Source: Lactiplantibacillus daowaiensis (GTDB taxonomy: Bacteria; Bacillota; Bacilli; Lactobacillales; Lactobacillaceae). From it: DNA of 64,000 nt. The DNA lies in assembly GCF_005405085.1 (NCBI RefSeq), contig NZ_BJDJ01000001.1, positions 124,001-188,000 of the forward strand, in the 5' to 3' direction. Made by a program: the position numbers and the translations under genes. Under the pieces are notes generated by a model, which was not told the DNA's origin, made no database searches, and saw only the letters and a list, made by a program, of their open reading frames with translations. Each line of letters opens with the position of its first letter. The stretch's first letter is position 1. Below are positions 43,719 through 53,627 of this stretch, in pieces.

Positions 43719-44873
43719 TTACTTTTCAGCTAAGTGCTTTTCGTAAGCTGCTTTAATTTCATTGATTAAATCTTCATCCTTCAAACTCGTCGCTTCACGA
43801 ATCACTTGTTCGATTGGTTCATCCTTAAGCATTTGTTGTAACTTAACGCTTTCGGCATCATTAGGGAAGTTGAAGAAGAACATCATACCAGCCGTATCAA
43901 CTAGCGCGCTGTAATCACGGCCGCGTTCCTTCAATTCACGGATTGGGCGAATGAAGCGTTCGTCAAAACCAAGCTTGCGAATTGGCGTCCGGCCAACCCG
44001 TTCAATATCATCTGAGATATATGGGTTTTCAAACCGGCTCAAAATCTTTTCTTGATAAGCATGGTGTACTTCTGGATCAAAGCCCCATTTTTGAATGAGC
44101 AAGTCCCCAGTTTCACCTAAAACATGCTTCGCTTGTTCAACGACGCTGTCGTCTTTAACGGCTTCACCAATCGTCTTGTAGCCCTTCATGTTACCTGTAT
44201 AAGCAACGGTTGCGTGCCCAGTGTTAACTGAGAATAACTTCCGTTCAATATATGGTTCCAAGTCGTCGGCATAATCAACACCCTTTAATTGGATGCTGTC
44301 ATTCTTCATTTGTGACTTGTCGATGACCCATTCTTTGAATGGTTCAACGGAAACAAATAAAGGATCATCATGCTTTTGTAATGGCACGATCCGGTCAACG
44401 GCCGCATTAGGGAAACCAATGTATTGGTCAGCCCAAGCTTGTTCGTCGTCATTTAAAGCTGCATAAACTGACTGCTTCAATGATTGGCTCCCACCAATCA
44501 TGTTTTCACAAGCAATCACGTCGATCGGCGTGGTATTGTTGTTAGCTTGACGTAACTTAATCCCGTCAGCAATCAAAGGTGCAATGAACTTCAAAATCTT
44601 AGGACCAATCGCGGTTGTGACCATGTCAGCTTGCGCGATTTCTTCCGCAACGGCCTTAGGATCTTTGCCATTGTTGATACCTTTAACATCGTGAACTTCA
44701 ATATGCTTTTGGCCTTCAGCGGCTAATTCAATGGTATAGCCATTGCGCTTGTTCAATTCATCGATCAAAGTTTCGTTAACATCGACAAACGTGATTTTAA
44801 AGCCATTGTCAGCCAAGGTTTCGCCAATGAAACCGCGACCGATATTACCTGCACCAAAGTGTACGTCTAACAT
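43719..44873 (-). CDS. mtlD: Mannitol-1-phosphate 5-dehydrogenase
   Basis: A 384-residue NAD-dependent dehydrogenase turning mannitol-1-P into fructose-6-P. The N-terminal Rossmann loop is [23 protein letters not shown]-like [20 protein letters not shown] and [14 protein letters not shown] (catalytic Lys/His region) match the family. I chose ATG 44873 ([10 protein letters not shown]) behind AGGAAG. It follows mtlF with a 1-nt gap and ends the operon. Confidence 0.97.
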   Translation of the reverse strand: MLDVHFGAGNIGRGFIGETLADNGFKITFVDVNETLIDELNKRNGYTIELAAEGQKHIEVHDVKGINNGKDPKAVAEEIAQADMVTTAIGPKILKFIAPLIADGIKLRQANNNTTPIDVIACENMIGGSQSLKQSVYAALNDDEQAWADQYIGFPNAAVDRIVPLQKHDDPLFVSVEPFKEWVIDKSQMKNDSIQLKGVDYADDLEPYIERKLFSVNTGHATVAYTGNMKGYKTIGEAVKDDSVVEQAKHVLGETGDLLIQKWGFDPEVHHAYQEKILSRFENPYISDDIERVGRTPIRKLGFDERFIRPIRELKERGRDYSALVDTAGMMFFFNFPNDAESVKLQQMLKDEPIEQVIREATSLKDEDLINEIKAAYEKHLAEK

Positions 44874-44874
44874 T

Positions 44875-45324
44875 CTAATCAACTTCCTTTAATAGATTAA
44901 TAATTTCATCTTCAGATTGAGCGTCCGCTAACTTAGCAACGTTAGCCACGTCACTGCAGTATATGGCAATCTGAGACAAGAGGTTCAAGTGTTCACCGTT
45001 TAACCCGGCAATCCCAAAAATAACTGTGACGGTCTTATCATCATCGTTATTTTCTGGATCACCCCAGCTCACACCCATTGGTACTTGGACCACGGAAATC
45101 CCGGTCTTTTTAATATACTTCATGCCATCTTCAGTACCATGGGGGATGGCAATGAAATTACCCATATAAACAGATACATCTTGGTTTCGAGCCTGCATCG
45201 CATCGATATATTCGGGCTCGACACAACCGCCATCGACCAATAATTGACCGGCTAAGCGGATGCCTTCAGCTTGCGTTGCGACTTGTTGATTCAACGCAAT
45301 CATTTTTTTATCTAAAGCTTCCAT
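44875..45324 (-). CDS. mtlF: Mannitol-specific PTS EIIA component
   Basis: A 149-residue cytoplasmic EIIA that passes phosphate from HPr to the EIIB domain. The phosphorylated His is in [12 protein letters not shown]. Other marks are [10 protein letters not shown] and [22 protein letters not shown] 45324 follows AGGTGA. It sits between mtlR and mtlD. Confidence 0.96.
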   Translation of the reverse strand: MEALDKKMIALNQQVATQAEGIRLAGQLLVDGGCVEPEYIDAMQARNQDVSVYMGNFIAIPHGTEDGMKYIKKTGISVVQVPMGVSWGDPENNDDDKTVTVIFGIAGLNGEHLNLLSQIAIYCSDVANVAKLADAQSEDEIINLLKEVD

Positions 45325-45338
45325 TTTATTCACCTACG

Positions 45339-47414
45339 CTATTTCGTTAGTTCGTTTAAAAAGGCGCTACTAATTAACTGATAAAGTTGTTGGCGACTGC
45401 CGGTCATAAAGGTCTGGGTATTTTCCTGACTCTCAATGACTAACGCACTCAACTTCCCCATCAAGCGATTTTCAAAATCACTGATGGTGGCTGGTCCTAG
45501 CATTAAGACGATCCGTTGTAGTTGAATCATTTGATCGCCCATACTTTTAAACGGGACCGGTTGTGCTAATTCAAAGATGGCACAATATGGCGCTGTAACT
45601 TGCGTACTTAACGTATGCACCAAGGCTAAGTTGGTCTTAGGAATACCAACTGGCGCTAACCCAATCCGGTGTAACAACTTACCAGCGACCTCTAAGGGGT
45701 CATGCACAAGTTCTGGGTCAATTTGCCGGGTAATCTTCACGAGGGTCTCGGCCATCGTTTCATTCTGATTACTAATGGGGGTAATGGTAAATCGATCCAA
45801 AATTTGTTTGGCAATCGTTAACTGATCGTAAACCGTATCGAAATCCAAGGTTGGCTGTGCCACCATTGACGGTTTCGTTTCGGTTGCTTGCGTACTTGGA
45901 AAATACTGATGAATATACTCACGCAAGGCACTGACTTCATTTTCCAACAATAATGGGCTCACGACCCGATAGTTCAACTTAAAGCCTGGCAGCTGGGTCG
46001 TCGACAGAATCATGTCAAATTGTTTTAAGTCAATCTGACCAAGATTGCCGATTCGGGCCACTTCAATCGTCGTAATCTCTGGGACTAACCGCGTTAAGCG
46101 GGTCTTTAGAATCCGGGCGGTCGTCATCCCATTCGGACAAAGGACTAAGACTTTCAACGCCTGATGACTTAACTGTTGTTCATACGTACTTGCAAAATGA
46201 ATCAACAAGTAAGTCAATTCGTCGATTTGAAAGTTCTGATCGGGGAACGTGGCTGCAAAGCCATGTACCACCGCTGCGTACAATTGGGGATATTGTTCGC
46301 GGACCTCTTGCAGTTCCGGACTCGGGGGAATTGGTCCCGGCATGCCGTTGCGTTGCAAGGCAATCTGCATATGGGCCGTCAGATTATTGAGTAACCGATC
46401 GTCCGTCCCGAATGACCAATCGAAGTAAGCTGCCACCGCATCAATGAATTGCTTGACGCGATAAGTGAGTTGCAAATCATAATTAGATAAGGACGCGTCT
46501 GGACCGATTCTAAAGGTCAACCCTTTAATTTGTTGGGCCAAGAAGTCAATCTCAGCACCCGTGACTTGGGCTTTAACTGGGCTCGGCAACTGCGTTAAAA
46601 TCGCTAACGCAATGCGTTGATACTTTAAAAAGTCATCCCGGTTAATCCCTTGTAGATACGTCACCCGATGATCATGTTGTAAGCGCATGACCGCCGTCGT
46701 TAACGTGATGATCAACTGTTGGAGTTGACCATCTGGTACTGATGCGAAGTATTGCTTTTTTAAATTTCGGACCGCTTCGTAGCAATGTAGTAAGGTTTGC
46801 GGTGCCAATTGATTTAAAAAGTAAGACTGCTCATCGTCAGCTTCAACTGCTAAGCCCCGTTTGAGTTTGGCAATTGTTTTGAAAAATTCATAATCATTAA
46901 TGGCATTGTTCAAGATCGTGGCGAAGAGACTGCGAACATTGCCCTCCGTCCCGGCAACTTGAATGCCCCGCGATTTCAAACGTTCAATCGTTAAGTTATA
47001 GTCCGCAAATGGCGTGGCTAAAATGGTCAAATCATTTGAAATCGTGGCAATACTCACGTTAAAGTCCAACGCCAAAGCTTTCAACTTCATGGCTTCACCG
47101 GCCATTAAGATCCGGCAAGCTAAAGCATTTTGTCGTGTTTGGGTATCAAACGCTGGCGTCAGTCCTTGACTGGTCGTCAACTCGGCTTTGAAAGCCGCCA
47201 AAGCGGCCGTCGTTCCACTTAATTGGAAGCGATGGTCTTGATTGACGATTTTTAAATCCGCATTGGCTAAGACTAACTCTAAATTACTAAACTCCCGATA
47301 GATTGTCCGCCGACTGCTATTGATGGCGGTTTCAATCTGATTCATCGCTAAACCAGTCGGGCTTGCTAATAATAATTGTAATAAGTCGTCTTGACGCTTT
47401 GTGAACTTAACCAT
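45339..47414 (-). CDS. mtlR: Mannitol operon activator MtlR
   Basis: A 691-residue PTS-regulated activator: N-terminal helix-turn-helix domains (~1-170), two PRD domains (~190-400), a Gat-type EIIB-like domain with Cys in VLVLCPNGMTTARIL, and a C-terminal EIIA-like domain (~540-690) that retains a His in LALVHTLS. Phosphorylation at PRD and EIIB sites senses PTS flux. GAGGTGG precedes the ATG. It lies 24 nt after mtlA and 14 nt before mtlF. Its probable operator is at 49353-49374. Confidence 0.95.
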   Translation of the reverse strand: MVKFTKRQDDLLQLLLASPTGLAMNQIETAINSSRRTIYREFSNLELVLANADLKIVNQDHRFQLSGTTAALAAFKAELTTSQGLTPAFDTQTRQNALACRILMAGEAMKLKALALDFNVSIATISNDLTILATPFADYNLTIERLKSRGIQVAGTEGNVRSLFATILNNAINDYEFFKTIAKLKRGLAVEADDEQSYFLNQLAPQTLLHCYEAVRNLKKQYFASVPDGQLQQLIITLTTAVMRLQHDHRVTYLQGINRDDFLKYQRIALAILTQLPSPVKAQVTGAEIDFLAQQIKGLTFRIGPDASLSNYDLQLTYRVKQFIDAVAAYFDWSFGTDDRLLNNLTAHMQIALQRNGMPGPIPPSPELQEVREQYPQLYAAVVHGFAATFPDQNFQIDELTYLLIHFASTYEQQLSHQALKVLVLCPNGMTTARILKTRLTRLVPEITTIEVARIGNLGQIDLKQFDMILSTTQLPGFKLNYRVVSPLLLENEVSALREYIHQYFPSTQATETKPSMVAQPTLDFDTVYDQLTIAKQILDRFTITPISNQNETMAETLVKITRQIDPELVHDPLEVAGKLLHRIGLAPVGIPKTNLALVHTLSTQVTAPYCAIFELAQPVPFKSMGDQMIQLQRIVLMLGPATISDFENRLMGKLSALVIESQENTQTFMTGSRQQLYQLISSAFLNELTK

Positions 47415-47438
47415 GGGGCCACCTCATATGATAACGGT

Positions 47439-49271
47439 TTATTTTAATCCTGCTACCATCTTATCATATTTAGGTGAGTTCAGAAGATCGTCGGTAACTA
47501 GCACTTGAACGTGGGTGTACCGGGTCTTCAAGTTCTTAGCAGCTTCTGATGTTGAAACAACTAAGAGACTATTGTTATCTTGTAATTCATCGATACCTAA
47601 GTTCTTCACAACCGCTTGCTTATTGGCTTTCTTCAAACGACCCTTCATTAAGGATGTTGCCATTGTGGCCGTCCCTAAGTGGCTATCATGATGGACAAAG
47701 ACCACTTCTTCAACGGTCGTTAAGTCCAAGTCAGCTGGTAAAGCGGTCGCATCAGTTTCAGGAGCCGCGGGTGCGGCAGAAGCTGGCGCTGGTTCATCAT
47801 TGACTTGATCACGAGCCTTTAAGTTAACCACGACTTGGTCATACTTAGGACTGCTCAAGAAGTTATCAACGGCGATCCGTAATGCATGGGGCGCTTTTTG
47901 GGTGGCCCGGTCAGCTAATTCATTTTGCGTAATGACTAACAACCCAGGTTCATCTTTCAAGTTGCTAATCGCGGTATTGGTGACGGACATATCGATGCCA
48001 GCTTTTTTGACTTTATCACGTAATAAGGAAGCCCCCATTGCGGATGAACCCATCCCAGCATCACAAGCAAAGATAATGTGGTCCACATCTTTATAAGAAG
48101 CAATCACATCAGCTGCTTCTTCAGTAGAAACTGCTTCGCCATTCTTAGTGGCTTTCATATCGCTCATTTGACCCTTAGCCGCAGCTAAAGAATCATCAGT
48201 CATACTCTTGTCGCGCTTCAAAATAATGGCCGCCACAAGGAATGACGCTAAGGTCGCTAACGTTACCCCGATAATCAACCCGATGTAGTTTGAAATGCTT
48301 CGTGGGGCCATCGCAAACAACATAATGATTGAACCAGGTGATGGGGTTGAACGTAACCCAACGTTTAAGAGACTGAATGTAGCGGTCCCAGTAACCCCAC
48401 CAGCAATAACGGCTAAGAACAACGCTGGCTTCATTAAAACGTATGGGAAGTAGATTTCATGAATCCCACCAAGGAAGTGAATAATCATCGCACTTGGTGC
48501 GGAAGCCTTGGCACTCCCTTTACCAAATAAGGCAAAGGCTAATAAGATCCCAAGACCTGGACCTGGATCTGGTTCAAGTAAGAACAGAATTGACTTCCCA
48601 GCACTGGCAGCCGCTTGAATCCCAAGTGGTGTCAAAATACCTTGGTTAATCGCATTGTTCAAGAACAAAATCTTCGCAGGTTCAATAAAGACATTGGCTA
48701 ATGGTAAGAGGTTGGCTTTAATAATCCAGTTAACCCCGACCGCCATTGCGGCACTGGCACCGGCAACCAATGGTCCAATACCAAAGTAACCGAGGATTGC
48801 TAATAACATCCCCATAATCCCAGCGGAGAAGTTGTTAACTAACATTTCAAAGCCACTGTGGACTTTGTCTGAAATGGCATCGTCCCACTTCTTAATGCAC
48901 CAACCACCTAAAGGCCCCATAATCATGGCCCCAATAAACATTGGGATGGTTGACCCAACAATCACACCCATGGTGGCGATCGCACCAACGACCCCACCAC
49001 GGTGACCGGCAATCATATTCCCACCGGTAAACGCTATCAATAATGGCAATAAATAATGGACCATGGGTTGAATCATCTTAGCTAAATCTGCATTTGGGAA
49101 CCAACCACCGGCCATAAAGATGGCGGTAATTAAGCCCCAAGCGATAAAGGCGCCGATGTTCGGCATGACCATGTTACTCAACGCACTCCCGAACTTTTGC
49201 ACGCGGGCTTTGATGCCCACTTTTTTCTTTGCAACAGGAGCGGATTGGGTTGCTGTACTATTTTCACTCAT
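47439..49271 (-). CDS. mtlA: Mannitol PTS EIICB with a duplicated, cysteine-less EIIB domain
   Basis: A 610-residue permease. EIIC spans ~25-350 with the substrate motif GGIHEIYFPY; EIIB (~390-487) has the phospho-Cys403 in FACDAGMGSSAMGASLL. After an Ala/Pro linker (490-512), residues ~520-610 form a second EIIB-like copy (VVFVHHDSHLGTATMATSLM ... NSPKYDKMV) in which the Cys is replaced by His. MtlA normally has one EIIB. AAGGAGC precedes ATG 49271. It is the first gene of mtlA-R-F-D. Confidence 0.95.
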   Translation of the reverse strand: MSENSTATQSAPVAKKKVGIKARVQKFGSALSNMVMPNIGAFIAWGLITAIFMAGGWFPNADLAKMIQPMVHYLLPLLIAFTGGNMIAGHRGGVVGAIATMGVIVGSTIPMFIGAMIMGPLGGWCIKKWDDAISDKVHSGFEMLVNNFSAGIMGMLLAILGYFGIGPLVAGASAAMAVGVNWIIKANLLPLANVFIEPAKILFLNNAINQGILTPLGIQAAASAGKSILFLLEPDPGPGLGILLAFALFGKGSAKASAPSAMIIHFLGGIHEIYFPYVLMKPALFLAVIAGGVTGTATFSLLNVGLRSTPSPGSIIMLFAMAPRSISNYIGLIIGVTLATLASFLVAAIILKRDKSMTDDSLAAAKGQMSDMKATKNGEAVSTEEAADVIASYKDVDHIIFACDAGMGSSAMGASLLRDKVKKAGIDMSVTNTAISNLKDEPGLLVITQNELADRATQKAPHALRIAVDNFLSSPKYDQVVVNLKARDQVNDEPAPASAAPAAPETDATALPADLDLTTVEEVVFVHHDSHLGTATMATSLMKGRLKKANKQAVVKNLGIDELQDNNSLLVVSTSEAAKNLKTRYTHVQVLVTDDLLNSPKYDKMVAGLK

Positions 49272-49305
49272 CAGATATAAGCTCCTTCCTTTTCTTTACT
49301 CTTAC

Positions 49306-49374
49306 ATCATAACGAGCTTAGAAAACGGTTTCAAGAAGTTCTAGGCAGAGCGGTGGCACAGCAAAGTGTGCCAC
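49306..49374 (-). promoter_or_regulatory. mtl promoter with cre and MtlR-type operator
   Basis: Minus strand TTGAAA (49329-49334), 17-nt spacer, TATGAT (49306-49311). A cre-like TGAAACCGTTTTCT (49320-49333) overlaps the -35, fitting CcpA repression. Upstream, GTGGCACA-N6-TGTGCCAC (49353-49374) is a perfect palindrome fitting MtlR activation. Confidence 0.75.
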
Positions 49375-49576
49375 AATTAAACTCACCGATTCACAACACT
49401 TATTTTTGACACGATTAGCTACAATCACTGATGTAAAAGCAATGGTAGCCTTTTCTAAAATAGCAGAATGTGCGATAATGATTACGGTTTCACAAGTAAA
49501 GTCACGCGTTTTTATGGCGCTATTTTTTTAATATTAACGATTAAGCACACCACAACTCAAAAGAGAAGGCCGTCTG

Positions 49577-49783
49577 ATGTTAAAGAAACGTTGGTTCCGC
49601 TATCTGCTAGATAATGTCGTCACTTGCTTCGTCATCGCGCTCATTGATTTCCAACACCCACTCCCTTTAAGGACCTATCTTTGGACGATTCCGATTGGTC
49701 TGGCAGGCTATTATCTAACTGACGGCTTAAAGTGGTTAGGTCGCCGATATGGTGATTGGCTTGACCGTCATTTTTCTAAGTAA
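49577..49783 (+). CDS. Small membrane protein, 68 aa
   Basis: Two hydrophobic segments (about 8-26 and 35-52) between basic ends (KKRWFRY and RRYGDW). A weak ribosome site (AGAAGG) precedes the ATG. It lies 66 nt upstream of pepD on the same strand. No family recognised. Confidence 0.55.
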   Translation: MLKKRWFRYLLDNVVTCFVIALIDFQHPLPLRTYLWTIPIGLAGYYLTDGLKWLGRRYGDWLDRHFSK

Positions 49784-49849
49784 TCCCCCTTGCCCATTGT
49801 TTTCTATCTTCAGACTCCTATACTGAAAAGTACAAAGGGGGCAGAACTA

Positions 49850-51271
49850 ATGATGAAGAAAAGTTCTGATTGTACTGAAATCTTAGTAGGAAAGGCCGCC
49901 ACGATCGACGGTTCCACAATTGTGGCTCGTAATGAAGACGGTTACGGGCCCATTAATCCAATCAATTTTGTCGTTCACGCGGCGGCTGATCAACCCAATG
50001 CCACCTATACTTCCGTGACAACTGGAGTCACTGTGCCACTACCTGACCATGCTTATCGTTACACAGCTACACCACAAGCTGACCAAAGCGATGGTCAATA
50101 TGAAGAGGCCGGCATTAATGAATTCAATGTTGGCATGAGTGCCACTGAAACGACTGCCACTAATCCCCGGGTCTTAGGTTACGACCCATTGGTCACTGAC
50201 GGGGTCGATGAAGAAGCGATGGTCTCACTTGTCTTACCTTATATTAAGACGGCTAAAGAAGGTGTCCAACGTTTAGGCGCTTTACTGGAAAAGTATGGGA
50301 CTGGCGAAAGTAATAGTATCGCCTTTAATGACCACAATGATATTTGGATCTTAGAAACCGCTGGTGGGCATCACTGGGGCGCGATGCGCTTACCTGATGA
50401 CACTTATGCCATTGTGCCCAACCAAACTGTCGTTCAAACCATGGACTTGACCGATACGAACAACTTTCTTGGTGCCACTGACTTATTAGCTTTCGTTGAC
50501 AACTATCATTTGAATCCTAATCCAGACAGCTTTAACTTCCGCACAATTTTTGGCACGCACGGTGAAGATGACGCCTATTACAACACCCCACGGACTTGGT
50601 ACGGCCAAAAGTTATTCAATCCCGAAATTGAACAACAACCAACCGCCCAAGATATGCCAATGTGTCGCAAACCTAGTCATCAATTAGCGATCGAAGACGT
50701 CCAAGCTTTCTTGTCGTCACACTACAATGGCACCCCTTATGATCCGTTTGGGACCTACGCTTCCGGTTCTGAAGCTGACCAACGGAAATATCGCCCCATT
50801 GCGATGGATCGGAATCAATGCTCATCGATTCTCCAAATCCGAAACGATGTCCCTGCCGACCGCGCAGCCATTCAATGGGTCGCTATGGGCTTCTTTGCTT
50901 ACGCCCCATACATGCCATTCTTTACCAATATTAATGACACCCCAATTGATTACCGCAACGCAAGCGCCGATGTCGACGTCAATAACGTTTATTGGTTGAA
51001 TAAGACGTTATCGGTCTTAATCGAACCACATTGGCATGACTACGCTGAAGCAGTCAACGCCTTTAAGAATGGCTGTCAATCTTATGCGCGCGGGCGTGTG
51101 GCAGTTACCGATGCCGCCGTCAGTGATGGTGATGTGACGACCGCTTTGACCCAAGCCAATCAAGCCACCGCTAGTGAGATTTCTAGCCGGACCCATCAGT
51201 TATTCGATACGATTGTCAAACATGGTTTGAACTTATCGAAGACCGCTTGGGAAAAGGGCCAAAACCTTTAG
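49850..51271 (+). CDS. pepD: C69-family dipeptidase
   Basis: A 473-residue N-terminal-nucleophile dipeptidase of broad specificity, close to lactobacillus PepD. The short propeptide ends before the nucleophile Cys in SSDCTEILVGKAATIDGSTI, followed by ARNEDGYGPINP; WILETAGGHHW is also conserved. I chose ATG 49850 after GGGGG; the longer frame lacks a ribosome site. There is no signal peptide, so it acts on peptides imported into the cytoplasm. Confidence 0.95.
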   Translation: MMKKSSDCTEILVGKAATIDGSTIVARNEDGYGPINPINFVVHAAADQPNATYTSVTTGVTVPLPDHAYRYTATPQADQSDGQYEEAGINEFNVGMSATETTATNPRVLGYDPLVTDGVDEEAMVSLVLPYIKTAKEGVQRLGALLEKYGTGESNSIAFNDHNDIWILETAGGHHWGAMRLPDDTYAIVPNQTVVQTMDLTDTNNFLGATDLLAFVDNYHLNPNPDSFNFRTIFGTHGEDDAYYNTPRTWYGQKLFNPEIEQQPTAQDMPMCRKPSHQLAIEDVQAFLSSHYNGTPYDPFGTYASGSEADQRKYRPIAMDRNQCSSILQIRNDVPADRAAIQWVAMGFFAYAPYMPFFTNINDTPIDYRNASADVDVNNVYWLNKTLSVLIEPHWHDYAEAVNAFKNGCQSYARGRVAVTDAAVSDGDVTTALTQANQATASEISSRTHQLFDTIVKHGLNLSKTAWEKGQNL

Positions 51272-51297
51272 CTAGTCCTGACAATAACCAACAAAAA

Positions 51298-51345
51298 AAG
51301 GTACCATCAATCACCGTTTTCGCTGATTGATGGTACCTTTGTCTT
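51298..51345. terminator. Bidirectional terminator between pepD and nagB
   Basis: AAAGGTACCATCAATCA pairs perfectly with its complement at 51324-51340. Confidence 0.92.
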
Positions 51346-51364
51346 TTTAATTGGTATTAGCTAA

Positions 51365-52078
51365 TTAGTATTTTTTGCTTAACTTGCTAGCAGCCGCTTC
51401 GTCAATAATAACGGTAACGTCTGGGTGGTTTTGCAAAATTGAAGCTGGCAAGTCAGGTGTGTCAGGGCCTTCGATCATACCCTTAACAGCATCAGCCTTG
51501 TTTTCGCCAAAGGCTTCTAAGATTAAGTGCTTGCTCTTCATGATTGAAGCTAAGCCCATTGAGAAGGCTTGCTTAGGCACATCATTTTCGCTAGCGAAGA
51601 AACGCGCATTGGCTTCGATTGTTGATGGTGTTAAATCAACCACGTGAGTCGTCACGTTACGATCAGTCCCTGGTTCGTTAAAACCAATGTGACCATTACG
51701 ACCAATCCCTAAGATTTGTAAATCAATTGGGTGTTCTTCAATAACTTTGTCATAACGTTTAACTTCTTCAGCTGGATCAGTTGCTAAACCATTTGGTAAG
51801 AATGATTCCTTGAATGGTTTTTCGTTAAACAAGTGTGATTGCATGAAATATTTGTAGCTTTGGTCGTTATCTGGTGCGATACCAACGTATTCATCCAAAT
51901 TAACAGATGTACAGTTACTGAAATCTAAATCACTATTTACGATTTCTTGATAAGTTGTTACGGGCGTAGAACCAGTCGCCAACCCAAATACTTTTGCCCC
52001 ATTGTCTAAGGCATTCTTGAATACTTTAAATCCTTCTTTGCCGCCAGCAGCTTGATCCTTTACTACGATAACTTTCAT
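51365..52078 (-). CDS. nagB: Glucosamine-6-phosphate deaminase
   Basis: A 237-residue enzyme converting glucosamine-6-P to fructose-6-P and ammonia. Motifs: [14 protein letters not shown] (phosphate loop), VNLDEYVG (catalytic Asp), [15 protein letters not shown] (His/Glu), and the C-terminal [14 protein letters not shown]. It is the short Gram-positive form without the allosteric tail. Two NagR-type sites overlap its promoter. nagA is not adjacent. Confidence 0.97.
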   Translation of the reverse strand: MKVIVVKDQAAGGKEGFKVFKNALDNGAKVFGLATGSTPVTTYQEIVNSDLDFSNCTSVNLDEYVGIAPDNDQSYKYFMQSHLFNEKPFKESFLPNGLATDPAEEVKRYDKVIEEHPIDLQILGIGRNGHIGFNEPGTDRNVTTHVVDLTPSTIEANARFFASENDVPKQAFSMGLASIMKSKHLILEAFGENKADAVKGMIEGPDTPDLPASILQNHPDVTVIIDEAAASKLSKKY

Positions 52079-52099
52079 AATTAACTGACTCCCTCTTTA

Positions 52100-52142
52100 T
52101 TTGGTATAGTCCAATTATATATTGGTCTAGACTGAAATTCAA
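52100..52142 (-). promoter_or_regulatory. nagB promoter with two NagR-type operators
   Basis: Minus strand TTGAAT (52137-52142), 17-nt spacer, TATAAT (52114-52119). ATTGGTCTAGACTGAAAT (52121-52138) and TTTGGTATAGTCCAAT (52100-52115), about 21 bp apart, match the GntR/NagR pattern TTGGTnTAGnCCAA and would block the promoter. Confidence 0.75.
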
Positions 52143-52258
52143 GGGATTTGCCCAAAAAAGTTTAAAAAATCTTGTAACCGGTGTCAAATATTGCTTTCAT
52201 CGTGTTTTAGGCTAACTTAAAATTTGTAATTTAGCTCGTGTTTGCCTATACTTAACCT

Positions 52259-52330
52259 GTTCGTAACTCCGTAGAGCGTGAGAAACTCTACGACTAGCCA
52301 AGGCTGATGAAGCTGTTGGCTATTTTTTTT
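52259..52330 (+). ncRNA. Candidate small RNA, about 72 nt
   Basis: A complete small transcription unit between nagB and a minus-strand gene: promoter TTGTAA (52224-52229), 17-nt spacer, TATACT (52247-52252); hairpin CGTAGAG/CTCTACG (52270-52276, 52286-52292); terminator stem TAGCCAA/TTGGCTA (52295-52301, 52316-52322) with eight T. No plus-strand gene follows for 750 bp, so it is not a leader. No coding frame of note. It matches no class I know. Confidence 0.6.
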
Positions 52331-52364
52331 ACACTCACACATCCTCATTAGGGGATTTTAATTG

Positions 52365-52856
52365 TCAACTTAGTAAGACCGTTTTACTTTTTGAACCAAA
52401 TACTGATTCACCAATTTTTAAATAGACCCGCCCTTTGATTTGATTAGCATCTGGGATCTCAAAAACAATGGTCCCTTTTAAGCTTGATTCCGGATAAAGT
52501 GTTTCAAAAAAGAAACTATCTTTGTGCTGGGTAGTTTGCTGGTTACGATTAATAGTACTGACGTTAAGCGCATTATATTTTCGATTTTGAGTCAATAGTT
52601 GAAAATTAAGTCCTGATAACACTACTTCCCTCGTACCAGTATTTTTAACATTTAGGTCCAATCGTACTTGCTGGCCTTCAATAACTAATTCATCTGAACT
52701 TTGCACCCTTAAGTTACCAACGTTCACAGTTGTTTTCGCGATCTTGCGCTTACTTAGCTGTAAACGACTTCGTGGCTTAATAATCGCATTCGCAGTAACC
52801 CCATTTACAAAAACAATAACACACACAAGCATTGCAGTTCGTAAAGACTTTCTCAT
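52365..52856 (-). CDS. Secreted DUF4352-like protein
   Basis: A 163-residue exported protein: signal peptide (MRKSLRTAMLVCVIVFVNGV, cleavage near ANA), then a beta-sandwich resembling DUF4352/telokin-like domains (VRLDLNVKNTGTREVVLSGL ... FFETLYPESSLKGTIVFEI). No Cys bridges or sorting signal. I chose ATG 52856 behind GGAGGAG; the longer frame includes that site. It appears more AT-rich than its neighbours, so it may be acquired. Function unknown. Confidence 0.7.
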   Translation of the reverse strand: MRKSLRTAMLVCVIVFVNGVTANAIIKPRSRLQLSKRKIAKTTVNVGNLRVQSSDELVIEGQQVRLDLNVKNTGTREVVLSGLNFQLLTQNRKYNALNVSTINRNQQTTQHKDSFFFETLYPESSLKGTIVFEIPDANQIKGRVYLKIGESVFGSKSKTVLLS

Positions 52857-53085
52857 TTTCGCACTCCTCCAATCTTTTCTCATGATATCATCGGTTTAAT
52901 TTAATTCATACTATAACGTTTATTATTTATATATTATAAATAATAATATTTCATATTAAATATCAAGTTTGTAACACTATCGACCATGATATGGCTCGCT
53001 GAACTTTTTATTGCCATTTCCAAACTAATACCTAATGTGGTACCCTATTCCCAGCAAAATCCAACAAACATGCGAGGTTTTATCA

Positions 53086-53556
53086 ATGGAACCAACCTTT
53101 AATAAAATGACGCCCGCTGGCTATCAAGCTATCGAGCAAGAAATCGAAGCCTTAAAACAACAACGCCCACACCGGATTAAAGTCCTAGCCGCGGCAGCAG
53201 CTTTAGGTGACCGTTCTGAAAACGCGGAATATACTAACGCTAAACGTGACTTAGGTCGTTTGGAAAGTCGCCTACGGTTTTTAAACAAGCAACTCCAATA
53301 TGCGCAAGTCGTTGAACCAGCCGACAACGATAAACTAGATATCGGCAAATCGGTCACCTTGGAATTCTTAGATGATCATGACCAAGTAACTTACCAATTA
53401 GTTGGCAAACAAGAAGCCAATCTGGAGGCCCAGAAGATCTCATTCACCTCACCAATCGGCCATGCACTAGATGGTCATACGGTTAATGACGTCGTCACGG
53501 TAGCAGCGCCGAATGGCAGTTATCAAGTTAAGATCATCGATATTCAGCGTAGCTAA
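53086..53556 (+). CDS. greA: Transcript cleavage factor GreA (paralogue)
   Basis: A 156-residue Gre factor: N-terminal coiled coil with the acidic tip (LGDRSENAEYTNAKRDLGRL) that inserts in the RNA polymerase channel to rescue backtracked complexes, then the FKBP-like C-terminal domain ending YQVKIIDIQ. I chose ATG 53086 behind GAGG; the extension to 53035 lacks a ribosome site. Lactobacilli often have two greA genes. Confidence 0.93.
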   Translation: MEPTFNKMTPAGYQAIEQEIEALKQQRPHRIKVLAAAAALGDRSENAEYTNAKRDLGRLESRLRFLNKQLQYAQVVEPADNDKLDIGKSVTLEFLDDHDQVTYQLVGKQEANLEAQKISFTSPIGHALDGHTVNDVVTVAAPNGSYQVKIIDIQRS

Positions 53557-53560
53557 AAAA

Positions 53561-53593
53561 CGAGTTCAGGATAAAATCCTGAGCTCGCTTTTT
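53561..53593. terminator. Bidirectional terminator after greA
   Basis: CGAGTTCAGGAT/ATCCTGAGCTCG with AAA loop and T/A runs. Confidence 0.9.
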
Positions 53594-53627
53594 CATTAAT
53601 AACTGTTTTCGACCTAATATAGGTTGC

